Shown one piece after another: positions 46,451 through 56,529 of a DNA stretch of 64,000 nt (position 1 is the stretch's first letter; the number at the start of each line of letters is the position of its first letter). Made by a program: the position numbers and the translations under genes. The DNA comes from Scybalousia_A sp052170555 (GTDB lineage Bacteria > Bacteroidota > Bacteroidia > Bacteroidales > P3): contig JBQNAI010000005.1 of the NCBI GenBank assembly GCA_052170555.1, positions 1 through 64,000 of the forward strand, read 5' to 3'. The notes beneath the pieces were generated by a model that had not been told where the DNA came from, did not search any database, and saw nothing but the letters and a program-made list of their open reading frames with translations.

Positions 46451-48214
46451 TTAGTTTTCTCTCTTCTCCATCTCCTCTTTCAACGAAGCAAGGACATCCA
46501 AATCACCCAAAGTTGTCTTCTCTAACGTCTGAGTAATCTTTTTAACCATATTCCCATCCTTCTTAGTTTTAGTTTCGTCTTCTTGTCTCCATGTTTTTAC
46601 GTGAGATAAAACGATACGTTTAGCTTCTTTTTGGAATTCTATCACCTTAAATTGAAGTTTCTCATCAACCTTAGGATTGCTCTTATCTTCTTTCTGCATT
46701 TGACCTTTTGGACAGAAGCCCTCAATACCATAAGGTAGATTAACAACAGCTCCACTCTTTTCATTAACGCTGATAACTGTACCCTCATGGGTAGAACCTA
46801 CCGTAAAGATAGTTTCAAATACATCCCAAGGATTCTCTTCCAACTGCTTATGACCAAGAGATAACCTCCTATTTGAAGGATCTACTTCAAGAACTATCAC
46901 TTCCATCTTTTCACCAACCTTAGTAAACTCGGCAGGATGCTTAATCTTCTTACTCCATGAAAGATCTGAGATATGAATCAACCCATCTACGCCTTCTTCC
47001 AATTCAACAAAGATTCCGAAATTAGTAAAATTGCGGACAGTTGCAATATGTTTGCTACCTACCGGATATTTTTCTGCAATACTAATCCAAGGATCTGGTT
47101 TCAATTGTTTCATTCCTAAAGACATCTTTCGTTCTGCACGATCCAACGTAAGGATTACCGCTTCCACATCATCACCTACTTTTAAGAAATCATGGGCTGT
47201 ACGTAAATGCTGACTCCAGCACATCTCCGTTACATGGATTAGTCCTTCTACACCAGGAATTATCTCAACAAATGCACCATAGTCTGCAATCACAACAACC
47301 TTTCCTTTTATCTTATCCCCGACCTTCAAATTCGCATCAAGCTGCTCCCAAGGATGAGGAGTCAATTGCTTTAATCCTAAAGCTATTCGCTTCTTTGCTT
47401 CATCAAAGTCTAAGATTACCACCTTTATCTTATCATCAAGATGGACAATTTCCTCAGGAGAGCTAATTCTACCCCAAGACAAATCTGTAATATGAATAAG
47501 ACCATCAACGCCTCCCAAATCTATAAATACTCCATATGAAGTAATATTTTTAACTGTTCCTTCAAGAACCTGCCCTTTCTCAAGGTGTGACATAATCTCC
47601 GCTTTCTGTGCTTCAATCTCATCCTCAATCAAAGCTTTGTGAGAAACAACAATGTTTTTGTACTCGTTATTAATCTTAACAATCTTAAACTCCATAGTTT
47701 TATCAACAAAAACATCATAATCTCTAATAGGCTTAACATCTATTTGAGAACCAGGTAAAAATGCTTCAATACCAAAGACATCAACTATCAAACCTCCTTT
47801 AGTTCTTGATTTGACATAACCTTTAATAATCTCACCAGCTTCGTAAGCTTCATTAACTCTACCCCAAGACTTCAATATTCTCGCTTTTTTGTGACTCAAA
47901 AGCAACTGACCATTAGAGTCTTCTTGACTTTCAATAAATACCTCTATCTTATCTCCCACTTTAAGCTCCGGATTATAACGGAATTCAGTCGCCGATATAA
48001 TACCATCAGATTTGAAGTCTATATTAACAACAACTTCTCTATCATTCATGGATACAATCGTACCTTCCACCAACTGATCGTTACCGATAGACCCAAAAGT
48101 CTTATCATAAGCAGATTGAAGTTTCTCTCTATCTTCGTTACTATATACTTGCTTGTTATCTATTGACGACCAATCAAATTCTTGTAACGGCTGAATGTTT
48201 TTTAAATCTCTCAT
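46451..48214 (-). CDS. rpsA: 30S ribosomal protein S1
   Basis: Binds mRNA leaders and helps load them on the 30S subunit. 587 residues with about six S1 (OB-fold) domains. The last four give the classical repeats VKNITSYGVFIDLGGVDGLI, KVVVIADYGAFVEIIPGVEG, VRNFTNFGIFVELEEGVDGL and VISVNEKSGAVVNLPYGIEG. The C-terminal tail is charged (KTKKDGNMVKKITQTLEK). The leader of about 105 nt has a promoter at 48328-48357 and a possible RBS-masking stem. Confidence 0.96.
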   Translation of the reverse strand: MRDLKNIQPLQEFDWSSIDNKQVYSNEDREKLQSAYDKTFGSIGNDQLVEGTIVSMNDREVVVNIDFKSDGIISATEFRYNPELKVGDKIEVFIESQEDSNGQLLLSHKKARILKSWGRVNEAYEAGEIIKGYVKSRTKGGLIVDVFGIEAFLPGSQIDVKPIRDYDVFVDKTMEFKIVKINNEYKNIVVSHKALIEDEIEAQKAEIMSHLEKGQVLEGTVKNITSYGVFIDLGGVDGLIHITDLSWGRISSPEEIVHLDDKIKVVILDFDEAKKRIALGLKQLTPHPWEQLDANLKVGDKIKGKVVVIADYGAFVEIIPGVEGLIHVTEMCWSQHLRTAHDFLKVGDDVEAVILTLDRAERKMSLGMKQLKPDPWISIAEKYPVGSKHIATVRNFTNFGIFVELEEGVDGLIHISDLSWSKKIKHPAEFTKVGEKMEVIVLEVDPSNRRLSLGHKQLEENPWDVFETIFTVGSTHEGTVISVNEKSGAVVNLPYGIEGFCPKGQMQKEDKSNPKVDEKLQFKVIEFQKEAKRIVLSHVKTWRQEDETKTKKDGNMVKKITQTLEKTTLGDLDVLASLKEEMEKREN

Positions 48215-48245
48215 ATGAGAATAATATTTATTTTTTGTACAATCT

Positions 48246-48301
48246 CCTGTTAGATCGAATTGTTAAACATACGGTTAAATCTTTTTGCGAGCAATAACAG
48301 G
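48246..48301 (-). promoter_or_regulatory. Possible RBS-masking stem in the rpsA leader
   Basis: On the minus strand CCTGTTA (48295-48301) can pair with TAACAGG (48246-48252), which overlaps AACAGGAG, the SD-like stretch before the rpsA ATG. rpsA is autoregulated in other bacteria; here it is inference from a single 7-bp stem. Confidence 0.35.
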
Positions 48302-48327
48302 CTTACTCTCACGCAAATAAGAATTTG

Positions 48328-48357
48328 CAAATTTACAAAAAATTAAGATAATGGCAA
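48328..48357 (-). promoter_or_regulatory. Promoter of rpsA
   Basis: Minus strand TTG (48355-48357), 19 bp, then TAAATTTG (48328-48335), giving a leader of about 105 nt. Confidence 0.65.
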
Positions 48358-48539
48358 TACTTTTCTTCTTTTTTTTCAGATTTAATATCTGAACAACAGA
48401 TATATTTTTATTATACAACATCTTGTACAAAAGATTAGTTATATACAAACAGACATTTCAAAAACTATTTTAATAAATCATAAAAATAGTTTTACAATCT
48501 CTCAAAAAAAATTTGCAATTGTAAGCATTATTCTTGTTT

Positions 48540-48627
48540 AGACGGTCTGAAAAATAATTTTAGACGGTCTAAAAGATGATTTTAGACGGTTCAAAACAAA
48601 CTTTCGGACCGTCTAAAACAAATTATT
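48540..48627. repeat. Four 22-bp units with AGACSGTCT palindromes
   Basis: Four back-to-back 22-bp units start at 48540, 48562, 48584 and 48606. Each begins with AGACGGTCT or a close form (AGACGGTTC, GGACCGTCT) followed by an A-rich then T-rich tail. Units 3 and 4 can also pair with each other (TTTAGACGGT/ACCGTCTAAA). It lies in the 647-bp gap (48215-48861) between priA and rpsA. The rest of the gap is the rpsA promoter and leader plus plain AT-rich DNA. Confidence 0.85.
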
Positions 48628-48861
48628 TTGGAGATTTACAAAATTCTTTCCTACAATTACAAACATATTATGTATTATTACACAGATATTTTGAGTAACA
48701 CAAAAAATATTACTACCAAACAGAAGAATATATCAGATAGTAAAAAAATTTATTTCCACTTACGAAAAAATATCTTACCGAATAAATAAACTACAAATTA
48801 ATTTAGAACAATCTATAATAAAAGAAAATACAAACTTATCAAATAATTTTTAGATAAATTA

Positions 48862-51408
48862 TCAAACCGGATCTACATCTATTGATATACGAATCTGCAT
48901 ATTTGTTTTCTGTATAAGAAACTCCTCATTATATTGTCTAAGACACTGTTTCGCCATAGTATATGATATATTTTTCTCTATTTTCAGCCATATCTCCATT
49001 GCATATAGATTTTTTATTCTTGCAATTATAGGTTCTTGGGGACCAAACAGACGTCCTCCGAAAATCTTTCGCAAATGCAATGCATATTCCATGCTTTTTT
49101 GCCGTAAAAATTCTCTATTTTTATGTTGCAACGTCAGTTTTATCATCTTACAAAAGGGAGGAAAATTCAGTATTTGCCTTTCTCTAAGTTGTTCTCTGTA
49201 CATTCGTTTGTAATTTCGCTGCATAATATTTAACATTATAGGATTTTCAGGTTCAAATGTTTGTATCAGTACCTTTCCCTGCTGACCTTTACGCCCTGCC
49301 CTACCACTCACCTGTGTCAATATCTGAAAAGCACGTTCAAAAGCCCTAAAATCAGGATAATGAAGCATAGCGTCAGCTCCCAAAACACCTACAAGAGATA
49401 CGTTTTCAAAGTCAAGACCTTTAGAGATTATTTGTGTTCCACAAAGGATATCTATATTATGTAATGCAAAATCATTAATTATGTTGGTATACGCATCTTT
49501 CGTCCTCATAGAATCTGAATCCATTCGTTTGATTTTGGCATTTGGAAAATATATTTGCAACTCTTCCTCTATCTTTTCCGTACCTATTCCAACCCACCTT
49601 ATTGAATGGGATTGGCACTGCGGACAATAGGATAATACATCTGTATGATAACCGCAATAATGACACTCCAAATCCTGCTCTTCTTTGTGAAGAACCAACG
49701 CAACATCACAGTTAGGACAATGAGGTACAAATCCACATACATTACATTCTATGTGTGGAGCATAACCACGCCTATTCTGAAAAATAATTACTTGTTTTTT
49801 ATCATTCAATGCAGAATTTATTTCCTCATACAGTCGTTGCGAAAAAATACCATGCATATTATTTTCTTTTAATTCATGTTGCATATCCACAAATTCAATC
49901 TTCGGCAAAGGCAAATCAAAATATTGTTTATTTAGTTCTAATAGTTGATATTTTCCTTCATCTGCCATTTTATAAGATTCTACATTTGGAGTGGCACTTC
50001 CTAAAATAGCTTTTGCATTAAACATCTTTGCAATATACAACGCACAATCTCTGCCATTATAATGAGGAACCGGCTCTGTTTGCTTGTACGATGTATCATG
50101 CTCTTCATCTATTATCACAAGTTTTAGATTAGTAAATGGTAAAAATACGGAAGAACGTGAACCGAGAATAATTTGAAACTTGTTGTTTCCTTCATCTGTT
50201 ATCGTTCTTTGCCAAATCTCTGCCCTCTCTACCATAGAAAATTTGGAATTATAAACAACTACTTGATTACCGAAATACTTCTCCAAACGCTTTATCAGTT
50301 GCGTTGTAATAGCTATTTCAGGTAAAAGATACAAAACTTGATTAAGCTTATTATCGTCACTTTTAGTATGATTAATTACCCTATCTATCAATTTAATATA
50401 AACCTCTGTTTTCCCGCTTCCTGTAACCCCATGAATAAGACTTATAGGAATATCGTTCCAATGTGCAATAATTTTATCAAAACATTGCTGTTGTTCTTTG
50501 CTTAACCGAATAGATGAAGCATCATCTGTTTTCATATTACATTTTAGCCGAGATATTTCGTGAGATTGTTTTATAAAAATTTCTTTCTTCAATAATGTAG
50601 CAATAGTTGATGAGCTACAATCTTTTTCTTCTAATTCCGATTTCTTGATTATCCTCTTAGTTTTGGTTAATGCAAGATATTTTAAAATAACTTCACATTG
50701 TGGTCTAGTACGTTTATCTTTATCTAATTTATCAAACAATTTCTTTAATTCTTGTTGTGAAGTATATATATCATTTAGTGTAATATAAATCTCTTTTTTA
50801 GGAGTATATTTACTATATAATTCTTCATCTGTAATAAGTACGTTTGTTTCTATCAGTTTATTAATAGTTTTCAAAACAAATGCTTGAGTTAGTGTCAAAT
50901 CCTCCGATATTAACATAGTTTTTATATCTTCCAATGTCACCTTATCTTTACCCATGACAAAATTAATTATTCTCACTTCTTTATCTTCCAAATCCGAAAT
51001 ATCAGAATTAAAATAAGGAGAAATATTTATAATAGTCTCACTTTTTAAACGAAAAGATGCTGGCATGGCAACAGTCAACACATCACCAATATAGGCGATA
51101 TAGTAATCTGAGACCCATTTAAAAAATTCTATTTGTCGCTTTGTTACAATCGGTTGCTCATCTATAATATCTAGTACAAACTTCAATTGCAATTTGGGAC
51201 TAATTGGAAGATTTTTCTCTGTTTTATCATCATTTAATTCATTGGTCAAATCAATAATTATAGCTGAATATATTTTCTGTCTCAACTGTACCGCCACACG
51301 TTGTCCGATTTTTACTTTACCTATCAATATCGTTGGTACACGATAAGTATAGAAATAGGGTAAATGTAACGCTAATATAACCTTTGCAAACAAAACTTGT
51401 GTGTTCAT
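48862..51408 (-). CDS. priA: Primosomal protein N' (replication restart helicase)
   Basis: Reloads the replisome at stalled forks. 848 residues from the ATG at 51408 (an upstream TTG at 51465 overlaps a TATATTTG -7 element at 51463-51470, so it lies at or before the promoter). N-terminal DNA-binding domain (QVLFAKVILALHLPYFYTYR), Walker A HGVTGSGKTEVYIKL, DEEHD box (LVIIDEEHDTSYK), GSATPNVES, and the two zinc sites (CNVCGFVPHCPNC and CHYCGYHTDVLSYCPQC) followed by helicase motifs V-VI (LCGTQIISKGLDFENVSLVG, QVSGRAGRKGQQGKVLIQT). Full length. Confidence 0.96.
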   Translation of the reverse strand: MNTQVLFAKVILALHLPYFYTYRVPTILIGKVKIGQRVAVQLRQKIYSAIIIDLTNELNDDKTEKNLPISPKLQLKFVLDIIDEQPIVTKRQIEFFKWVSDYYIAYIGDVLTVAMPASFRLKSETIINISPYFNSDISDLEDKEVRIINFVMGKDKVTLEDIKTMLISEDLTLTQAFVLKTINKLIETNVLITDEELYSKYTPKKEIYITLNDIYTSQQELKKLFDKLDKDKRTRPQCEVILKYLALTKTKRIIKKSELEEKDCSSSTIATLLKKEIFIKQSHEISRLKCNMKTDDASSIRLSKEQQQCFDKIIAHWNDIPISLIHGVTGSGKTEVYIKLIDRVINHTKSDDNKLNQVLYLLPEIAITTQLIKRLEKYFGNQVVVYNSKFSMVERAEIWQRTITDEGNNKFQIILGSRSSVFLPFTNLKLVIIDEEHDTSYKQTEPVPHYNGRDCALYIAKMFNAKAILGSATPNVESYKMADEGKYQLLELNKQYFDLPLPKIEFVDMQHELKENNMHGIFSQRLYEEINSALNDKKQVIIFQNRRGYAPHIECNVCGFVPHCPNCDVALVLHKEEQDLECHYCGYHTDVLSYCPQCQSHSIRWVGIGTEKIEEELQIYFPNAKIKRMDSDSMRTKDAYTNIINDFALHNIDILCGTQIISKGLDFENVSLVGVLGADAMLHYPDFRAFERAFQILTQVSGRAGRKGQQGKVLIQTFEPENPIMLNIMQRNYKRMYREQLRERQILNFPPFCKMIKLTLQHKNREFLRQKSMEYALHLRKIFGGRLFGPQEPIIARIKNLYAMEIWLKIEKNISYTMAKQCLRQYNEEFLIQKTNMQIRISIDVDPV

Positions 51409-51643
51409 CTGTTTTCTGCCATCTACTATGCACAACAGTATAATACTGTGTCTTTGTGTGTGCAAATATACAAACTTTTCGCCGAAAATATCTAAAGCAA
51501 TATATTCTTTATTGAATCATAACATGAAAAATTAGCAGATTATTATTGTTGATATTATTGTTGATAAGATTTCTCATGAAAAAAAAATTCTATTTATTAT
51601 TTTCATAATTTTGCAATATAAAAATTATGAAATAACATCTAAA

Positions 51644-52366
51644 ATGAATATATTGATCATAGGGTATGGCAAAATGGGGCACCAAATAGAAAAGACAGCA
51701 TTGCAACGAGGACATCGTATAGAAAGTATTATCGATATAAATGATAATTTCAATCAAATAAATCCTAAGAATATTGACGTTGCAATAGAGTTTACTAATC
51801 CAAGTGCAGCAATTAATAATTTCAATGAGTGTTTTAAACGCAATATTCCACTTGTTTGTGGTACAACAGGCTGGTATAATGAACTTGAATCAATAAGAAA
51901 AATCGTGAATGAGCAACAACAATCCTTTTTGTACTCTTCTAATTTTGCTATTGGGGTATATCTATTCCGTCAGCTAAACGTTTATTTAGCAAAAATGATG
52001 AACAATTACCCTACATACACACCCTCTATTACCGAGGTGCATCATATTCATAAAAAAGATGCCCCATCAGGGACTGCTATCACTCTTGCCGAAGAACTAT
52101 TGCATAACTACAATAAAATATCTTCATGGGCGATGGATATTAAGGGCGATGAAAACATTATGCCTGTGAATTCTGTCCGCAAAGGCGAAGAATTTGGGAC
52201 TCATATCATATCTTACGATTCAGATTGCGACATTATAGAAATCAAACACACAGCTCTAAACCGTAAAGGGCTTGCTTTCGGTGCTATTTTAGGTGCTGAA
52301 TTCCTTAAAGATAAAAAAGGATTTTTTACGATGGAAGATTTAATGGACGAAATAAATAATAAATAG
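51644..52366 (+). CDS. dapB: 4-hydroxy-tetrahydrodipicolinate reductase
   Basis: A lysine and diaminopimelate pathway enzyme, using NAD(P)H. 240 residues from the ATG at 51644; the frame opens 33 bp earlier but MNILIIGYGKMGHQIE is the usual Rossmann start. VCGTTGWYNE, YSSNFAIGVYLFRQL and the catalytic HHIHKKDAPSGTAITLAEEL are present. The ROK kinase starts 1 bp after the stop. Confidence 0.95.
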   Translation: MNILIIGYGKMGHQIEKTALQRGHRIESIIDINDNFNQINPKNIDVAIEFTNPSAAINNFNECFKRNIPLVCGTTGWYNELESIRKIVNEQQQSFLYSSNFAIGVYLFRQLNVYLAKMMNNYPTYTPSITEVHHIHKKDAPSGTAITLAEELLHNYNKISSWAMDIKGDENIMPVNSVRKGEEFGTHIISYDSDCDIIEIKHTALNRKGLAFGAILGAEFLKDKKGFFTMEDLMDEINNK

Positions 52367-52367
52367 G

Positions 52368-53324
52368 ATGAATTATAGCATTGGAATAGATATTGGCGGA
52401 ACTAATACCGTCATCGCTCTTGTTGATACAATGGGTATAGTTGTAAAAAAAGAAAAACTAAAAACTACAGACTTTTTTCTTATAGAAGATTATCTAAAAA
52501 CAATAACTACCAAAATAGAATTGCTCGCAGATAATGTCAAGGAAGAAAACAATCTTTTAGGTGTGGGCATAGGGGTTCCAAATGGTAATTTCTATCACGG
52601 AAGTATTGAATATGCTCCAAATTTACCATTCAAGGGTATTATAAAACTAAAAGATATCTTGGAAGTATTATTATTAAAAGATGGGTATAACATTAACGTT
52701 ACTGTGACTAATGATGCTAATGCAGCAGCTATGGGAGAAATGATTTTCGGTAAAGCAAAGAATATAAAAAATTTCATTATGATAACGTTAGGTACAGGCG
52801 TAGGTTCGGGGATTGTAGTTGATGGTAAATTAGTATACGGTCACAGCGGATTTGCCGGAGAATTGGGTCATACTATTATTGACCCCAACGGTAGAATGTG
52901 TAATTGTGGCAGAAAAGGATGCTTGGAAAGATATGCATCTGCAACAGGTATTGTTATTACTATGAGGGAAATATTATCCAAATACACAACATCATCTGTT
53001 TTGAGAGAAATTCAGGAAGATAAACTCACAAGTAAAGATATTTACAATGCCGCCTTAATGGGAGATAAACTCGCTTTGAATTGTTTTGATTATACAGCAA
53101 AACAGTTAGCTTTGGGTATAGCAAATGCCGTTGAGATAACCTCTCCAGAAAAAGTCTATTTATTTGGGGGACTTGCTAAAAGTGGGAATATTTTATTGAA
53201 TCCATTAAAAGAATATATGGAAAAATTTCTATTTTCAGTTTTTCTGAATACCGTAACTATAGAATTATCAGATTTAGGTGAAGAAAATGCTGCCATTTTG
53301 GGAGCAGCAGCACTTTGTTTCTAA
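52368..53324 (+). CDS. ROK-family sugar kinase (glucokinase-like)
   Basis: 318 residues. The ATP-binding start YSIGIDIGGTNTVIALVD, the substrate motif TNDANAAAMGEMIFGKAKN, GTGVGSGIVVDGKLVYGHSG and the zinc loop CNCGRKGCLERYASATG mark a ROK kinase. It lacks the winged-helix domain of ROK repressors, so it acts as an enzyme, most likely on glucose or N-acetylmannosamine-type sugars. Coupled to dapB; the mannosidase gene follows 53 bp later. Confidence 0.9.
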   Translation: MNYSIGIDIGGTNTVIALVDTMGIVVKKEKLKTTDFFLIEDYLKTITTKIELLADNVKEENNLLGVGIGVPNGNFYHGSIEYAPNLPFKGIIKLKDILEVLLLKDGYNINVTVTNDANAAAMGEMIFGKAKNIKNFIMITLGTGVGSGIVVDGKLVYGHSGFAGELGHTIIDPNGRMCNCGRKGCLERYASATGIVITMREILSKYTTSSVLREIQEDKLTSKDIYNAALMGDKLALNCFDYTAKQLALGIANAVEITSPEKVYLFGGLAKSGNILLNPLKEYMEKFLFSVFLNTVTIELSDLGEENAAILGAAALCF

Positions 53325-53377
53325 AAATTATTTTTTTATAAAGTTTTATTAGCAACACGTAGTATGTAATTATTTTC

Positions 53378-55675
53378 ATGAAAAGGATATTTATAATAGT
53401 ACTATTGCTTGTCTGTTCTACACTGTTTGCACAAGAACAAGAAAAAGTTGAGGATAATGTGATATTCTTTTATAATGCAAAATTATCTAATGGAAAGAAT
53501 ATCAAATGTGAGAACTTCGATTTGGATTTTCACATAAATACTTACGACATTCTAGAGTCTAACGGTATAATTGACTCTATGTTTGTACGTGATAATGAGA
53601 AACAACTTGAAGATATAGACAAAATGAATTGGATTTATTCTTGTAAGTTCAAGGTTACAAGAAAACAATTATCAAAAGACTTTGCATATCTGAATATTCA
53701 GAATATTGATGGCAATTGTTCTTTGTATATCAACAATAAATTTGTAAAGTACTATAACAATTCATTTATTTACAACTGTGATGATATAAAAAAATTTTTG
53801 AAAACTGGGACAAATAAAATTGAATTGAGATTTTTTACTAAGGACTCTATACGTATGAATCAGAGGTCTCCACAATATTTGTACGGTTGGGATTGGTATC
53901 CCAAAACATTGGCACCACGTATCAATGGCATATGGCTTACGTTTGAGGAAGATTTACCTTGCATAGATTATGCAAACATTCAAACGACGAAAATCATGTA
54001 TAATAACAACAACTCCAAAACTGGTGAAATGATTCTCAATGTTTATTTTCGCAAGCCTCTGACAGAACCTCATACATTAATAGTTACAAATGCTGAACAA
54101 GAATATGAATATGCCGTTGGAATAAATGATACGTTAGAATTTGAATTATATCCGAACAATACGGGATATTACACATTAGAATTTACTATTAATAATGCCG
54201 AATTGTGGTACCCTAATCGTACAGGAGAACAATATTTATATAAAGTCAATATTTGTTTGGATAAGATAAGCAACGTACTACATTCTACCCGATTTGGAAT
54301 ACGCAGAATAGACCTAATAAGAGAACAAGATTCAATAGGAGAGAGTTTTTATTTCAAGGTAAATAATCAAAATGTCTTTATGAAGGGAGCAAATTATATC
54401 ATGACTTACGACAATCCTATGAACGACATAATACTTGCTGCAAATGCCAATATAAATATGCTACGTGTCTGGGCAGGAAGTGATTATGGCAGTGATGATT
54501 TCTTTAATTACTGCGATGAATATGGAATTCTTGTTTGGCAAGATTATCCTTTTTCCACAGAATTGTATCCTGTAAATAATGATTTTATAAATAACGTCAA
54601 ACACGAGGCAACTCAAAATATTATGCGTATATCAGGACATCCTTCCTTAGCGGTTCTTTGTGGCAATAACGAAATATGGGAAGGATGGAACCATTGGGGC
54701 TGGAAAGAAAAGGTACAAGATACCATTCAAGTAGTGAAAAATTACAATTATTTATTTAAAGATATATTAAAAAATATTAGCCAGAAATATGCTCCTACTC
54801 TCGATTATATACACTCGTCTCCTGTCAATCATGGTTGGGGAAATCAACAAAGTCTGACACACGGAGATTGTCATTATTATGGAGTTTGGTGGGCAGATTC
54901 CAATTTTGAAACCTACACCCATAAGGTTCCTCGTTTTATGAGTGAATACGGATTTCAGAGTACTATGAATCCTGAGACTGCATTAAGATATTGTTCTGTT
55001 CCTTACACGAAAGAAAACAAGGAATTTGCTATTCACCAAAAACATCCGCGAGGTTTTGAACTTATTGATAACAGAATTTATGAATGGTTTGGAAAATACA
55101 GAGATGATGAGCAGTATATTTTGTTTTCTCAATTGACTCAGCAGGAGGGAATGAAAATGGCAATAGAAACACACCGACAACACAAGCCTTATTGTATGGG
55201 AACGTTGTTTTGGCAGTATAATGACCCTTATCCTTGTATAGGTTGGGGATGCATTGAGAAATCTTCAGAAATCAAACCTTTATATTATACCGTACAAAAA
55301 ACATTTGAAGATGTTATTTTTACAATTGACAAAACAGATAAGGACAGTGTAAAAGTGTACGTGTGTAGTGATTTAACAAAAGACACATTTTTAACCTACA
55401 AACTCAGAATTATGAATCATAACAACTCTATTCATTACATTCAAATAGGAGAAAAATTATCTATGAAGTCAAATGCCGTACAATTACTAACAAGTATAGC
55501 TTATAAGGATATAAAAGAATTCAATCCGAATAAAGATTATATGTTTATTGAGGGATTTTATGGAGATAAATTCATAAGTAATTATACTTTTTTTTGTTAT
55601 CCAAAAGATTATATTCAGTTTGACAAGTACTTAGAAGTAATATACGACTACTATTTTGAAGATGATGATGATTGA
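53378..55675 (+). CDS. GH2 beta-mannosidase-like glycosidase
   Basis: 765 residues with a signal peptide (RIFIIVLLLVCSTLFAQ). A jelly-roll N-terminal domain (NIDGNCSLYINNKFVKYYNN, PQYLYGWDWYPKTLAPRING) is followed by an Ig-like domain and a TIM barrel: VFMKGANYIMTYDNPMNDII, INMLRVWAGSDYGSDDF, the acid/base Glu in AVLCGNNEIWEGWNHWGW and the nucleophile Glu in PRFMSEYGFQS. This is the GH2 beta-mannosidase pattern; other GH2 activities cannot be excluded. It should be periplasmic and may feed the neighbouring kinase. Confidence 0.88.
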   Translation: MKRIFIIVLLLVCSTLFAQEQEKVEDNVIFFYNAKLSNGKNIKCENFDLDFHINTYDILESNGIIDSMFVRDNEKQLEDIDKMNWIYSCKFKVTRKQLSKDFAYLNIQNIDGNCSLYINNKFVKYYNNSFIYNCDDIKKFLKTGTNKIELRFFTKDSIRMNQRSPQYLYGWDWYPKTLAPRINGIWLTFEEDLPCIDYANIQTTKIMYNNNNSKTGEMILNVYFRKPLTEPHTLIVTNAEQEYEYAVGINDTLEFELYPNNTGYYTLEFTINNAELWYPNRTGEQYLYKVNICLDKISNVLHSTRFGIRRIDLIREQDSIGESFYFKVNNQNVFMKGANYIMTYDNPMNDIILAANANINMLRVWAGSDYGSDDFFNYCDEYGILVWQDYPFSTELYPVNNDFINNVKHEATQNIMRISGHPSLAVLCGNNEIWEGWNHWGWKEKVQDTIQVVKNYNYLFKDILKNISQKYAPTLDYIHSSPVNHGWGNQQSLTHGDCHYYGVWWADSNFETYTHKVPRFMSEYGFQSTMNPETALRYCSVPYTKENKEFAIHQKHPRGFELIDNRIYEWFGKYRDDEQYILFSQLTQQEGMKMAIETHRQHKPYCMGTLFWQYNDPYPCIGWGCIEKSSEIKPLYYTVQKTFEDVIFTIDKTDKDSVKVYVCSDLTKDTFLTYKLRIMNHNNSIHYIQIGEKLSMKSNAVQLLTSIAYKDIKEFNPNKDYMFIEGFYGDKFISNYTFFCYPKDYIQFDKYLEVIYDYYFEDDDD

Positions 55676-55732
55676 TCAATATATTTTCATAATACATTTA
55701 TAATTTTATATAAAAAATAAATAAAATAGGTT

Positions 55733-56401
55733 ATGAAAGCATTAATTTATTTGGCACTTTCAACATTAGTATTTTATTCTTTACAAGGACAAAATGCTAA
55801 AGATTATGTAGAAAATGCAAAAGCAGGAAATAAGGTCGCCCAATACAACTTGGGTATTTGCTATGATGAGGGTTGGGGTGTTGAAATAGATAAAAAACAA
55901 GCTGTATATTGGTATGAAAAAGCTGCAAAGCAAGAACATGCAAATGCAATGTACAATCTTGCTGTTCATTACTTCAATGGTGATGGTGTAGACACCTCCT
56001 ATACACTTGCAGTATACTGGTACGAGCAGGCTGCTCAAAAAAATATTGTAGGTGCTATGCTTAACTTGGGTAATTGCTATAAGGACTCATTAGGAGTAGC
56101 TAGAGATTATAAAAAAGCAGTGTATTGGCTCACCAAAGCATATGAAAAAGGAAGTGAAGAGGCAATAGTCAGTTTAGGATACTGTTATTTCAACGGTCTT
56201 GGCGTAAAAACAAATACTGCAAAGGGGGTTAGTTTTTGGAAAGAAGCTGCTCAAAAAGGTAATGCCGATGCTCAATACAACTTAGGATTGTGTTATGAAC
56301 AAGGGAAAGGGATAAACAAAGATTTAGTCAAAGCTGCATACTGGTACTCTCAGGCCTCACAACAAGGTCATAAGGAAGCAAAAAAAAGACTCACAGATTA
56401 A
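55733..56401 (+). CDS. Sel1-repeat protein
   Basis: 222 residues, secreted (ALIYLALSTLVFYSLQGQN). Five to six Sel1 repeats of about 36 residues, for example QYNLGICYDEGWGVEIDKKQ and YNLAVHYFNGDGVDTSYTLA. Sel1 proteins form helical solenoids that bind partners; partner unknown. Possible co-transcription with the mannosidase (57 bp). Confidence 0.88.
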   Translation: MKALIYLALSTLVFYSLQGQNAKDYVENAKAGNKVAQYNLGICYDEGWGVEIDKKQAVYWYEKAAKQEHANAMYNLAVHYFNGDGVDTSYTLAVYWYEQAAQKNIVGAMLNLGNCYKDSLGVARDYKKAVYWLTKAYEKGSEEAIVSLGYCYFNGLGVKTNTAKGVSFWKEAAQKGNADAQYNLGLCYEQGKGINKDLVKAAYWYSQASQQGHKEAKKRLTD

Positions 56402-56468
56402 TTATAATAATGAACGGCTTCAATTTCTAAAAAAGAAGAAATAATGATGTAAAGTAGCAATCTAATGA

Positions 56469-56529
56469 ATTAAAGTGGGACAATAAAAAATTAAAATGAG
56501 ACTTTAATTTTTTATTGTCCCACTTTAAT
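56469..56529. repeat. Interspersed repeat copy 11 (27-bp perfect hairpin)
   Basis: ATTAAAGTGGGACAATAAAA and the next 7 bases pair without a mismatch with 56503-56529 across ATGAGAC. It is the longest stem of the family. It lies 67 nt after the Sel1 stop, so it may end that transcript. In the gap 56402-56857 I see only this and the tRNA promoter. Confidence 0.88.
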
